64,000 nt of DNA from JBFJKD01 sp041600415 (GCA_041600415.1 JBFIKF010000007.1:62001-126000), one strand, 5' to 3'. Counted from the first letter of the stretch, positions 25,453 to 34,206 are shown. Notes: generated from the sequence alone by a model not told the origin. Translations and numbers: made by a program.

Positions 25453-26511
25453 ATGACAGCCGATAACATTATTTTTGAAACTGCCCAGCGAATTTTTACC
25501 GATCTGAGTACGCCGGAAACGATCAATGCCGCCGAGGCCGGAGAATGGCCCCGGGCGTTGTGGCAAGCGGTCGAGGAATCCGGTCTGACCTTGACCTGGG
25601 TACCGGAGACCAACGGTGGCGTGGGCGCCACGCTGATGGATGGGTTTGCGGTCATCAAAGCAGCAGGCAGCGCGGCGTTGCCGGTACCGCTGGCGGAATC
25701 CCTGATGGCGGGATGGCTGTTGGCCAAGGGTGGCTTGCCGGTGTCCTGCGATCCGATGACGGTAGCCTGTGGGGATTTTGAATTCGCCGATGGTGTACTT
25801 AATGGCGTTGCGGTTGCGGTGCCCCACGGGCGCAATGCAAAATATCTGGTAGTGATAGTCAATGGTCAACAGCAGTCCATGGTGTTTCAGGTAGCGGTTG
25901 CGGACTGTACCGTCGCACCCCAGGCCAGCCTGGCTGGCGAACCCCTGGATAAGGTGGTTTTTGCAGGGGTAAAGCCGTTGGCGGTTGGCGAGATTAGCGA
26001 TTCTACTGATGCCGCCAGTGTCGAGGCGCTGGGCGCGCTGGTGCGTAGCGTGCAAGCGGGCGGCGCGTTGGAAACGGTGCTGGATTTGACTATTCAGTAC
26101 GCCTCCGAGCGAGTACAGTTTGGGCGTGCCATTGGTAAATTTCAGGCTATACAACACTGTATCGCGGATCTGGCGGGGGAGGTCGCGGCGCTAAATGCGG
26201 CGGCTGATGCCGCCGCCGAGGCCTTGGCCAGGCATAACTTGATTGACGCCGATGCCTGGGTCGAAATTGCGGCGGCCAAAATTCGGCTCGAACAGGCGGT
26301 CAATAATGGCGCTGCGATCGCCCATCAGGTTCACGGTGCGATGGGGTTTACTTACGAACATCGTTTGCATCACTTAACCCGCAGGCTGTGGAGCTGGCGG
26401 GACGAATTTGGGAGCGATGCGGTGTGGGCGCAACGCCTCGGCGCGCAGGTGCTGGAGTGGGGTGCAGAGCAATTGTGGCCGCGCATTACCGCTGTCAGTG
26501 ATGCCCGTTAA
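25453..26511 (+). CDS. Acyl-CoA dehydrogenase-like protein, probable non-catalytic partner subunit
   Basis: 352 residues, about 30 short of the family norm. The middle beta-domain is reduced: no TEPxxGSD strand is present. The C-terminal helical domain is recognisable from YASERVQFGRAIGKFQAIQH and HQVHGAMGFTYEHRLHHLTRR. No glutamate stands at either usual base position. This is the pattern of the smaller subunit in ChsE1/ChsE2-like heterotetramers, where it helps bind FAD and the CoA ester while the other subunit supplies the base. The gene follows the 24209 gene at 90 bases with a GAGAG element before the ATG. A stand-alone activity is unlikely. Confidence 0.85.
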   Translation: MTADNIIFETAQRIFTDLSTPETINAAEAGEWPRALWQAVEESGLTLTWVPETNGGVGATLMDGFAVIKAAGSAALPVPLAESLMAGWLLAKGGLPVSCDPMTVACGDFEFADGVLNGVAVAVPHGRNAKYLVVIVNGQQQSMVFQVAVADCTVAPQASLAGEPLDKVVFAGVKPLAVGEISDSTDAASVEALGALVRSVQAGGALETVLDLTIQYASERVQFGRAIGKFQAIQHCIADLAGEVAALNAAADAAAEALARHNLIDADAWVEIAAAKIRLEQAVNNGAAIAHQVHGAMGFTYEHRLHHLTRRLWSWRDEFGSDAVWAQRLGAQVLEWGAEQLWPRITAVSDAR

Positions 26512-26553
26512 CCACGACCACTAAACCGAGTGTAATCTGTAGAGATAGTCACC

Positions 26554-27717
26554 ATGGATTTTTCGTTAAGCAGTGAACAGCAAGCCATTGTCGATAGTAT
26601 CAATGCCCTGATGGCAGATTTTGGCGACAGTTTTTGGCTGGAGCGGGATAAAACCGGTATATTTCCCGAAGAATTTTATCAGGCAATGGCAGAGGGCGGC
26701 TGGCTCGGCGTAACCATGCCGGAGGAATACGGCGGTGCCAACCTTGGCGTTACCGAAGCTGCGTTGATGATGATGACCGTGGCCAATCACGGCGGCATGT
26801 CGGCCGCGTCGGCGGTACATATTAATATTTTTGGGCCACACCCGATTGTCAAATTCGGCACTCCTGAGCAAAAGGCCCGCTGGTTGCCGCCGTTGATTGC
26901 CGGTAAACAGAAAACCTGTTTCGGCGTCACCGAAGCCAACGCCGGGCTCGATACCACCCGTATTGAAACTTTTGCCAAACGGGATGGGGATAACTACATC
27001 ATCAACGGCCAGAAAATATGGACCACCACCGCACAGCAGGCGGACAAGGTGATGCTGCTAACGCGCACCACGCCCCGGGATGAATGCGCCAAACCCCATC
27101 AGGGGATCACCTTATTCTATGCGGATATGGATCCGGCCCATGTGGAAATCAAAGAAATTGAAAAGATGGGACGTAAAGCGGTCAACTCCAATATGACGTT
27201 TTACGACAATTTAGTGGTGTCCAAAGACGATATGATTGGCGAAGAAGGTAAAGGCTTTTCGTATATTCTGCATAGCCTTAATCCAGAACGCATCCTGCTC
27301 GCCGCCGAAGCGGTGGGTATGGGCCGCAGCGCATTATCCCGCGCCACTCAGTACGCCAAGGATCGGGAAGTGTTTGGACGGCCTATCGGCATGAATCAGT
27401 CAGTGCAGCATCCTCTTGCTGAAAACTGGATTGAGCTCGAAGCTGCTTATTTGAAAATCATGTACGCCGCCTGGTTGTACGACAACGGCAAGGAATGTGG
27501 CGCCTACGCCAATGGCAGTAAATATTTTGCGGCGGAAGCAGGTTTTAAAGCCTGTCAGCAGGCGGTGATGACCCATGGTGGCATGGGTTACGCCAAGGAA
27601 TATCACGTCGAGCGACTGATGCGCGAAGCCATGCTGCCGCGTCTGGCGCCGGTCAGCCAGAATATGATTCTTAATTTTGTTTCTACGAATGTGTTGGGCC
27701 TGCCGCGCTCGTATTAA
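26554..27717 (+). CDS. Acyl-CoA dehydrogenase, paralogue of the 4620 gene
   Basis: 387 residues. Shares with the enzyme at 4620 the elements FGVTEANAGLDTTRIET (FGVTEPTSGTDTTRIRT there), KDREVFGRPIG and RLAPVSQNMIL. The MCAD-type glutamate is absent and a glutamate sits in SLNPERILLA instead, the isovaleryl/long-chain position. Normal length, no signal. It closes the co-directional catabolic block; a PsiE-like gene follows after 74 bases and is probably unrelated. Having two copies of this subtype in one block suggests two chain-shortening steps or two stereo- or chain-length classes. Confidence 0.9.
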   Translation: MDFSLSSEQQAIVDSINALMADFGDSFWLERDKTGIFPEEFYQAMAEGGWLGVTMPEEYGGANLGVTEAALMMMTVANHGGMSAASAVHINIFGPHPIVKFGTPEQKARWLPPLIAGKQKTCFGVTEANAGLDTTRIETFAKRDGDNYIINGQKIWTTTAQQADKVMLLTRTTPRDECAKPHQGITLFYADMDPAHVEIKEIEKMGRKAVNSNMTFYDNLVVSKDDMIGEEGKGFSYILHSLNPERILLAAEAVGMGRSALSRATQYAKDREVFGRPIGMNQSVQHPLAENWIELEAAYLKIMYAAWLYDNGKECGAYANGSKYFAAEAGFKACQQAVMTHGGMGYAKEYHVERLMREAMLPRLAPVSQNMILNFVSTNVLGLPRSY

Positions 27718-27791
27718 TGTGGGTGATGCGTCGCGCCGGGTAAATACAGGGCCGAGGCCCGTTCTGGTATTTGCACGATACAGGGTGAACC

Positions 27792-28280
27792 ATGAACGAC
27801 GAAAAAAATAACTTGCGCCATCACGAGCCCGGGCACGATCTTCAGCTGGAGCACGAAGATGCCACCATTCGGGTTTTGCACAAGGTTATTCGCGCGGTGG
27901 TCAAAGTGCTGGCGATTCTGATGGTGTTCGTTATCGTGTGGGGTACCGGTGACGTTGTATTTGTGCTTTATCAGCGCTTAACTGAACCGCCATTTTTGTT
28001 GCTTAACATCAGTGATATTCTGGCTACCTTCGGTTCGTTCCTGGCGGTGTTGATAGCCATAGAAATATTTATCAATATCAGTATGTATTTGAGCACCAAC
28101 GTTATTCCAGTGCGGCTGGTGGTGGCCACGGCGCTGATGGCAATTTCCCGTAAAGTCATTATTTTTGATTTCGAGAAAGTGACCCCCGCATATATTTACG
28201 CGACCGCTGCGGTGGTGCTGGCTCTGGGTATAACCTACTGGCTGACAACTAAAAAACACATCGAGCATAAAGCGGAGTAA
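27792..28280 (+). CDS. PsiE-like integral membrane protein
   Basis: 162 residues. A charged, His-rich cytoplasmic N terminus (about 35 residues) is followed by four predicted transmembrane helices (around 38-58, 70-92, 100-120 and 135-152) and a charged tail. The pattern, with ILATFGSFLAVLIAIE in the second span and IPVRLVVATALMAISRKVI between spans, matches the phosphate-starvation-inducible PsiE family. The family's biochemical function is unknown. The next gene begins 7 bases after the stop, so the two are cotranscribed. No Pho box was recognised upstream. Confidence 0.8.
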   Translation: MNDEKNNLRHHEPGHDLQLEHEDATIRVLHKVIRAVVKVLAILMVFVIVWGTGDVVFVLYQRLTEPPFLLLNISDILATFGSFLAVLIAIEIFINISMYLSTNVIPVRLVVATALMAISRKVIIFDFEKVTPAYIYATAAVVLALGITYWLTTKKHIEHKAE

Positions 28281-28287
28281 CAGGCGT

Positions 28288-28944
28288 ATGAGTAATTTGT
28301 ATGGTGACCAGCACCGCGAGCTACAGGATCATTTTCAATCTCGCAAAATGGCCGATCGTATTGAAGAATCGATTGTCAGCGATAGCTTGTCAGAGCAGGG
28401 CATAGCCTTTATCGAATCTCGGGATATGTTTTTTCTCTCCACCGTGGACCATCAGGGTCGGCCTACGGTGTCCTACAAGGGTGGCGATATCGGGTTTGTG
28501 CGCGTGCTGGATGATCGCACCATTGCGTTTCCAAATTACGATGGCAACGGCATGTTTTTTTCCATGGGCAATATTCGCGCCAACGCCAATGTTGGGCTGT
28601 TGCTGATGGATTTTGAAAATCCCTTTCGCATGCGCATACAGGGGACCGCGTCTGCTCACACTGAAGATGCTTTACTTGCCGAATACCCCGAAGCCGATAT
28701 GATCATTCGCGTCGCGGTGTCGCAAACCTGGATTAACTGCCCGCGGTATATTCACAAATATCAGAAACTCGCCACTTCCCGTTACGTCCCCAAAGCGGCC
28801 TGTGAAACGCCGTACGCGGAGTGGAAGCGCATCGATTATCTACAAGATGCATTGCCTCCAAAAGATGCTGGCAAAACGGCGTTGTCCGGCGGTACCCTCA
28901 CCATGGAGGAGTGGGCCGCCAAAGTTGCCCGTGGCGAGGGTTAG
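28288..28944 (+). CDS. Pyridoxamine 5'-phosphate oxidase-like FMN-binding protein
   Basis: 218 residues. A split beta-barrel domain is visible: ESRDMFFLSTVDHQGRPTVSYKGG, then FPNYDGNGMFFSMGNIRANANVGLL and the strand FRMRIQGTAS. This is the PNPOx-like superfamily, whose members bind FMN, F420 or haem. It is not the PdxH enzyme itself, because the substrate-binding C terminus differs. The usual guess is reduction or detoxification of a small molecule, but the function is not known. It overlaps functionally with nothing obvious nearby; the only clue is cotranscription with the PsiE-like gene. Confidence 0.8.
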   Translation: MSNLYGDQHRELQDHFQSRKMADRIEESIVSDSLSEQGIAFIESRDMFFLSTVDHQGRPTVSYKGGDIGFVRVLDDRTIAFPNYDGNGMFFSMGNIRANANVGLLLMDFENPFRMRIQGTASAHTEDALLAEYPEADMIIRVAVSQTWINCPRYIHKYQKLATSRYVPKAACETPYAEWKRIDYLQDALPPKDAGKTALSGGTLTMEEWAAKVARGEG

Positions 28945-29021
28945 CAAAGCTTTCGCCGGCAATACTGGTAGAGCTGGTACTCGCCAGCCCCTGGCGTGTA
29001 CGCCAACGTAGTGACTGAATA

Positions 29022-29765
29022 ATGATGCAGCAAAACTCTGATCCTGCACCATTATGGCCAAGCGTTGCGCGCTGGATTGCCAGTTTCATCAATTCGTGGG
29101 TGCATTTTCTGCCCCTGCTGGTGGTGTGCGCTTTTTCCCGACCGTTGGCCTACCGCATTTATCGCAACTGGGTGAAAGTGGCCTGTCGAATTTTTGGCGT
29201 CACTTATTCTCTGCGCGATGACAACGCAGGTGAAACAGTGCCCTCACCGCAGCTGTATGTGTGGCTCAATCAGTCCAATATCGCCGAGGGGCTGATTTGT
29301 ATGATGTGCCTGCCATCTATCTTTGTGGTTATCAATATAGAGTATGCGTTGATGCCCCTGTTTGGCTGTGCCAGAGCGCTGATGGGCGACCCGGTTATAG
29401 TCCGTCAGTGGAAATGGCAGGCAAAACGCGGCATCGAGCGCGCTGTGCGGCGACTACAGGGCGGCGAGAATGCAATGATCAGTATCGAGGGCGCGCGCAG
29501 TTCCGATGGGCGCCTGCTACCCTACAAGAAAGGTCCAGCGGTGCTGGCCATCGGTGCACAGGCCACTATTCTGCCCATGCTGATACGCGGTGGACGGGAG
29601 GTGTTGCCGCCTGGAACCTGGCGACTGCGGCCGGGTCACATCGAAATTCATCTACTCAAGGCTATTCCCACCCAGGGCCTGACCCTCGACGCCCGGGATG
29701 CGGTTGTGGAGCAATTGCGCAGCGCGGCGGAAAATGAGCTGACCGCGCGCGCTGACGTGCGTTGA
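29022..29765 (+). CDS. PlsC-like acyltransferase-fold protein lacking the HX4D dyad
   Basis: 247 residues with an N-terminal membrane segment (about 28-45). The family's motif III is clear (SIEGARSSDGRLLPYKKGP, the EGTRS equivalent), and a late proline-containing strand (ATILPML) fits motif IV. The catalytic motif I, normally NHQSxxD, reads LNQSNIAEG: the histidine is Asn83 and the aspartate Ala88. A normal 1-acyl-glycerol-3-phosphate acyltransferase mechanism is therefore not possible unless another residue substitutes. It could be a lipid-binding or regulatory homologue. An ATG three bases in is an equally good start. Confidence 0.7.
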   Translation: MMQQNSDPAPLWPSVARWIASFINSWVHFLPLLVVCAFSRPLAYRIYRNWVKVACRIFGVTYSLRDDNAGETVPSPQLYVWLNQSNIAEGLICMMCLPSIFVVINIEYALMPLFGCARALMGDPVIVRQWKWQAKRGIERAVRRLQGGENAMISIEGARSSDGRLLPYKKGPAVLAIGAQATILPMLIRGGREVLPPGTWRLRPGHIEIHLLKAIPTQGLTLDARDAVVEQLRSAAENELTARADVR

Positions 29766-30051
29766 ACATCGGGTTAGCAATTAGCTGGAAAGCTGCTGTT
29801 GCCGCGGCACGAGGTGTGGTTAAAAATAAAAAATATATGCCACTGACAAGCCGGGAATGCTATTTACCGCGCGATATAAATGTTGTCGATTAGCTCATGA
29901 CCCTGGACAAATATTTCGAATCCATTTGGATGCGATATATCCTTTGCTCTCTGGTGGATGGTGCTGGCAATCGAATGGGAACATCGGCGGGGGCCGACGT
30001 TAAGCGCGGTGGGCTGATTTTTACCGGAAAAATTGTGCAAGGGGTCGTAAC

Positions 30052-30384
30052 GTGGACATTCTCAAAACATTTGCTCTCTTCGGTGTAACCGCTATCGCGG
30101 AAATCGCGGGCTGTTATCTGCCGTATCTGTGGCTCAAACAGGGGCGTTCAATATGGCTGCTGGCTCCAGCGGCCCTTAGCCTTGCGTTATTTGTCTGGCT
30201 GTTAACCTTGCACCCCCATGCTGCGGGTCGTGTGTATGCCGCGTACGGTGGGGTATATATCAGCGTAGCGTTAGGCTGGTTGTGGGCGATAGATGCGGTG
30301 CGACCCACGCTAACGGACTGCGTCGGCGTTGCGGTATGTCTCGTCGGCGTTGCAATAATTATGTGTGGCCCCCGCGTGGCTTGA
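30052..30384 (+). CDS. ynfA: YnfA family membrane protein (UPF0060)
   Basis: 110 residues from a GTG at 30052. Four transmembrane helices with the family features IAEIAGCYLPYLWLKQG near the start, VYAAYGGVYISVALGWLW in the middle and a short tail. The length and the motif are diagnostic of YnfA proteins, which structurally resemble small multidrug resistance transporters; the cellular substrate is not established. An overlapping frame at 29897-30088 has no recognisable protein and is not annotated. About 286 bases upstream separate it from the previous gene. Confidence 0.88.
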   Translation: MDILKTFALFGVTAIAEIAGCYLPYLWLKQGRSIWLLAPAALSLALFVWLLTLHPHAAGRVYAAYGGVYISVALGWLWAIDAVRPTLTDCVGVAVCLVGVAIIMCGPRVA

Positions 30385-30407
30385 CGTGTGGGAATGACGG
30401 AGTGCAT

Positions 30408-30866
30408 ATGACGGTAAATATCCTGCGATTGCCAATTTTTTGGATGCTGGTGTTTGCGACGCTGATGGTTGGCGTTGATGCTGCCAGTAGCCTGACGGAT
30501 GTCAGTGTTCCGGGCCGGCTCGTATGGGTGACGCTTTTTTTGTCTTCGGGTTGTGCACTGGTCGGCGTCGGCGGAAAATTATTTTTGCGCATCGGTACGA
30601 CGCTTAACCCGTTACACCCGGAACAGACAACCCATCTGGTAACTGGCGGCTTATATGCCGTGACGCGCAATCCCATGTACCTCGGTTTTTTATGCTGGTT
30701 GCTGGCGGTTGCTTTGTTTACCAGTGATGCGTTCAACTTTGTGCTGTTGCCGGTGTTCGTGTTGCTGGTCAACAAAAGATATATCGTTCCCGAAGAGCGC
30801 GCCCTCGAGAATTTGTTTGGTAACGACTTTGTGGTGTATAAAGAAAACGTACGTCGCTGGTTGTGA
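30408..30866 (+). CDS. ICMT/PEMT-like membrane methyltransferase
   Basis: 152 residues from the ATG at 30408; a longer frame to 30282 overlaps ynfA and is improbable. Four to five hydrophobic spans. The late GGLYAVTRNPMYLGFL with a following IVPEERALENLFGNDFVVYKENVRRWL is the SAM-binding signature of the isoprenylcysteine carboxyl methyltransferase-like bacterial family. The substrate is unknown; bacterial relatives methylate diverse lipids or sometimes proteins. Starts 24 bases after ynfA, likely the same transcript. Confidence 0.85.
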   Translation: MTVNILRLPIFWMLVFATLMVGVDAASSLTDVSVPGRLVWVTLFLSSGCALVGVGGKLFLRIGTTLNPLHPEQTTHLVTGGLYAVTRNPMYLGFLCWLLAVALFTSDAFNFVLLPVFVLLVNKRYIVPEERALENLFGNDFVVYKENVRRWL

Positions 30867-30945
30867 GCGGATCAGGTCGCTGCGGATTAACCTGGCTGCT
30901 GGTGGGCAGATATGTTGCACCGAATTCTTATAAGAAGGAGATAAC

Positions 30946-31542
30946 ATGGATATTTCGCTTATTTTATTAATCGTTATTCCCGTGGTGATCGCTGTTTACG
31001 TTGCGGCCATCTATAACCAACTTGTGTCGTTGAAAAATCGCTACAAAAATGCGTTCGCGCAGATCGAAGTGCAACTTAAGCGGCGCTACGATCTGATTCC
31101 TAATTTGATAGAAACCGCTAAAGGTTATCTCCAGCATGAACGTGGAACCCTCGAGGCCGTGATAGCCGCGCGCAATTCCGCGGCGCAAGTGTTGGCCACG
31201 GCGGCCGCCGATCCGGGTAATGCAGATGCGATAAAGTCCTTGATTAGTGCGGAAGGTGCGCTATCCGGCGCGATGGGCAAATTAAGCGTCGTCCTGGAGG
31301 CGTACCCCGATCTCAAGGCCAGTGAAAATATGCTGCAGTTGAGTGAAGAACTGGTCACAACGGAAAACAAGGTGGGGTTTGCCCGGCAGGCGTTTAATGA
31401 TCAGGTAATGGCCTACAACACCTATAAACAAAGCTTCCCTCAGGTGTTGTTGGCCGCGACATTCGGCCATGGCGCCGATGCCAGCTTGCTGGAATTCGAG
31501 GATCGTGATGCCATACAAACGGCACCGAAAGTTTCATTCTAA
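30946..31542 (+). CDS. lemA: LemA family protein
   Basis: 198 residues with an optimal AAGGAGAT seven bases before the ATG. One N-terminal transmembrane helix (residues 3-22), then YNQLVSLKNRYKNAFAQIEVQLKRRYDLIPNLIETAKGY (read in two pieces: the NRYKNAFAQIEVQLKRR stretch and the DLIPNLIET stretch), the LemA signature, and a helical coiled-coil body. LemA proteins are inner-membrane proteins of uncertain function, typically encoded beside an HtpX-like or TPM-domain protein. Here the next gene, four bases on, is an M48 metallopeptidase, the standard pairing. Confidence 0.92.
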   Translation: MDISLILLIVIPVVIAVYVAAIYNQLVSLKNRYKNAFAQIEVQLKRRYDLIPNLIETAKGYLQHERGTLEAVIAARNSAAQVLATAAADPGNADAIKSLISAEGALSGAMGKLSVVLEAYPDLKASENMLQLSEELVTTENKVGFARQAFNDQVMAYNTYKQSFPQVLLAATFGHGADASLLEFEDRDAIQTAPKVSF

Positions 31543-31545
31543 GCA

Positions 31546-33441
31546 ATGGATTTTTTCCACGCCCAGGATATGGCGCGCCGTAAAACCGCGCGCCTGGTGG
31601 GCTTGTTTATACTCGCGGTACTGAGCCTGATCGTCATTACCAATGTGCTGGTCATGGTGTTGTTTGGCTTTGTGCACACCGGGGGTGATGGTGTGACGCT
31701 CCCACGTATAGCGGCGCAGTTTGACTGGCGCACCTTTGCCATGATCGCGGTAGCGGTGACGACAGTTATTGTTGGCGGCAGCACATACAAAATTCTTACC
31801 CTGAGCAGCGGCGGCAATGGCCTGGCTCAATCCCTGGGTGGACGCCTGATCAATCATCACACGTCGGACTTGCACGAACGCAAAGCCCTGAACGTGGTCG
31901 AGGAAATGGCCATCGCTTCGGGTACACCCGTGCCGCCGGTCTATGTGCTGGAGGGCGAGCAGGGAATTAACGCATTCGCAGCAGGTTTTACGCCCCGGGA
32001 TGCGGTTATTGGTTTAACCCGTGGCGCCATTACGCACCTGACGCGGGATGAGTTACAAGGTGTGATCGGACATGAATTTAGTCATATTCTAAATGGCGAT
32101 ATGCGGCTCAATATGCGGCTGACAGGCGTTTTACATGGCATCTTGCTAATTGGGTTGATTGGCTATTATCTGTTGCGGTCGGTGCGGCGCGCTTCGAGAA
32201 AAGGCTCCGGGACAATTCTCGGTCTGGGTTTGGGGTTGATGGTTATCGGCTACGCGGGCACATTTTTTGGGAATCTTATCAAAGCATCCATCAGTCGCCA
32301 GCGGGAATTTCTTGCCGACGCCGCGGCGGTGCAGTTTACCCGCAGTAAGCAGGGCATTGCGGGCGCATTAAAAAAAATTGGTGGTTACCCATCGGGGTCG
32401 GCGCTCGTCACACCACAGGCGCCGACTATGAGTCACGGATATTTTTGTCCCGGGGTGGGCTCGCTGGCGCTATCTTTGTTGGCCACCCATCCGCCGTTAG
32501 CGGTACGCATCAAACGGCTCGATCCGCGTTGGAATGGTGTTTTTGTGTCCGTAACCGCAGAGGTTGCCGACGAGCCGCAAGTGGGCACTGAGCAAAACAA
32601 ACCAGCACATAACGTCGCAGCGGGTATGTTAATCGCCGCCCAGTTAATAGATAACGTGGGACGCACCAGTGCACAGCATCTCGATTATGCAATATCGCTG
32701 GTGGCGGAAATTCCGGAAAAAATTCGCGAAGCGGTACACGAAAGCTACGGTGCGCGGGCTGTGATGTATTGTTTGCTGATGGATCGCAACACAGACATAC
32801 GCAATAGCCAACTACAGCACCTCAGGGAGTTTGGTGACGCTGGTATAGTTGATCTGGTGGAAAGCTTGGTGGCGTCGGTGGCTGGGCTGGACATCAAATA
32901 TCGTTTACCGTTGATTGATATGGCGCTACCAGCCCTGCGGCAGTTGTCGGCACCGCAGTACCAGCAATTCAGGGAAAACTTACTATTTTTAATGCGCGCC
33001 GATCAGCGCATCGATCTGTTCGAATGGTCTTTGCAACACATACTTTTTCAGCATCTGAATGCCGTTTTCGGGCGCGCTCATACCAGCGCTGGCAAGTATG
33101 ATTCCATTGCTGCGATCAGTGCGCATAGCGATGTATTGATCAATATGCTGGTGTACGGTTGTGTGCAGAACCGGGGGGAAATTGAGGCGACGCTAAGTGT
33201 TGCTGCACAGGCGCTTGGATTGCGTAAAGTGAATCTGCTACCGCGTTCGCAGATTACCGTAGAAAACCTGAATGTGGCGATGGACCAACTTGCGTTGTTA
33301 CGACCACTGCTTAAACCGCGCCTGTTGAAGGCCTGTCTCGCGGTTGTCACTCAGGACCAGCAGTACTCCCCCAGGGAGATGGAGCTGATGCGGGCCATAG
33401 CCGACGCGCTGGATTGCCCACTGCCACCGTATTTGGGTTAA
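31546..33441 (+). CDS. HtpX-like M48 membrane metallopeptidase with long C-terminal domain
   Basis: 631 residues. Two N-terminal transmembrane helices (about 18-43 and 63-84), zinc site GHEFSH at residues 175-180 with the third ligand in SRQREFLADAAA, and a second pair of helices between them (about 190-230). This is the HtpX arrangement, but HtpX itself is about 290 residues; here a further ~300 residues of mostly helical, soluble sequence follow. That tail has no motif I recognise. Proposed role: quality control of inner-membrane proteins in concert with LemA. It begins four bases after the lemA stop. Confidence 0.9.
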   Translation: MDFFHAQDMARRKTARLVGLFILAVLSLIVITNVLVMVLFGFVHTGGDGVTLPRIAAQFDWRTFAMIAVAVTTVIVGGSTYKILTLSSGGNGLAQSLGGRLINHHTSDLHERKALNVVEEMAIASGTPVPPVYVLEGEQGINAFAAGFTPRDAVIGLTRGAITHLTRDELQGVIGHEFSHILNGDMRLNMRLTGVLHGILLIGLIGYYLLRSVRRASRKGSGTILGLGLGLMVIGYAGTFFGNLIKASISRQREFLADAAAVQFTRSKQGIAGALKKIGGYPSGSALVTPQAPTMSHGYFCPGVGSLALSLLATHPPLAVRIKRLDPRWNGVFVSVTAEVADEPQVGTEQNKPAHNVAAGMLIAAQLIDNVGRTSAQHLDYAISLVAEIPEKIREAVHESYGARAVMYCLLMDRNTDIRNSQLQHLREFGDAGIVDLVESLVASVAGLDIKYRLPLIDMALPALRQLSAPQYQQFRENLLFLMRADQRIDLFEWSLQHILFQHLNAVFGRAHTSAGKYDSIAAISAHSDVLINMLVYGCVQNRGEIEATLSVAAQALGLRKVNLLPRSQITVENLNVAMDQLALLRPLLKPRLLKACLAVVTQDQQYSPREMELMRAIADALDCPLPPYLG

Positions 33442-33528
33442 GTGGTAAATTGTCAGTACGCTAACGGTAGGGTGTAGCTCCATGTGGTGAGCATCGGATT
33501 GTCGGGTTTAGTTAACAATGGAACTGAC

Positions 33529-34185
33529 ATGAGCGCATTAGCTAAAACGACTGATCGTGAACAATCCCGGAGTGAAGAAATTGCGAACAGTATCAGTCAC
33601 GGTGCCGGACTGGTCGCGGCGCTAATCGGGACGCCGTATCTTATCGCGCACGCGCTACGCCACGGCGAGCTGGCGTTTGTCGTCGGAGCGGGGGTGTTCG
33701 CGGCGACAATTATCATTCTGTATCTATCCTCCGCTCTGTACCACGGATGGCCATCTGGTAAGGTCAAGCGTCTGATGCGCGTCGTCGAGCACTCCGCAAT
33801 TTACCTGTTGATCGCTGGCACCTACACACCGTTCACCCTGGGCGTACTGCGTGGTCCCTGGGGCTGGTGGTTGTTAGTGGCTATCTGGGGCCTGGCCGCG
33901 GGTGGCGTGGCACTGAAAATATTTGCCAGCATACGGCGTCCGGTACTCTCCACCGGTATTTATCTGGTGATGGGCTGGCTGATTGTGGTTGCGCTGCGAC
34001 CGTTGCTGGAGAATATGCCCGCTGCGGGTATTGCCTGGTTACTGGGGGGAGGATTATTTTACACAGCCGGAGTCGTGTTTTATCTGCTCGATTCCCGCTT
34101 GCACTACGGCCATCTGATCTGGCACCTATTTGTTCTGGCCGGCACCCTGTGCCATTATTTTGCCGTGCTATGGTATGCGGGCTAG
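33529..34185 (+). CDS. Hemolysin III/PAQR family membrane protein
   Basis: 218 residues from the ATG at 33529. Seven transmembrane helices are expected. The three family metal-site elements are present: EEIANSISHGAG in the first region, SALYHG before VVEHSAIYLLIAGTYTPF, and HLFVLAGTLCHYF at the end. These are inner-membrane proteins related to adiponectin receptors, with an assumed Zn-dependent hydrolase fold; the name hemolysin III is historical. The last codons are part of a 13-base tandem repeat (34172-34206). The following small gene is likely independent. Confidence 0.88.
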   Translation: MSALAKTTDREQSRSEEIANSISHGAGLVAALIGTPYLIAHALRHGELAFVVGAGVFAATIIILYLSSALYHGWPSGKVKRLMRVVEHSAIYLLIAGTYTPFTLGVLRGPWGWWLLVAIWGLAAGGVALKIFASIRRPVLSTGIYLVMGWLIVVALRPLLENMPAAGIAWLLGGGLFYTAGVVFYLLDSRLHYGHLIWHLFVLAGTLCHYFAVLWYAG

Positions 34186-34206
34186 GTATGCGGGCTAGGT
34201 ATGCGG
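34172..34206. repeat. Tandem 13-base repeat across the hemolysin III stop codon
   Basis: Two complete copies and a partial third copy of GGTATGCGGGCTA, starting inside the last codons of the gene (tat-gcg-ggc-tag). The first copy contains the stop codon, so the protein is unaffected. Probably a replication-slippage product. Confidence 0.85.

Noticed and set aside
4620..27717. Steroid-nucleus (HIP/ring C-D) degradation locus
   Set aside because: The SCP2 thiolase, OB-fold protein and paired dehydrogenases recall steroid side-chain loci, but no IpdAB-, KstD-, Hsa- or FadD3-like gene is present in the window.
29897..30088. Open frame overlapping the start of ynfA
   Set aside because: Overlaps a well-supported gene in another frame and has no recognisable product.
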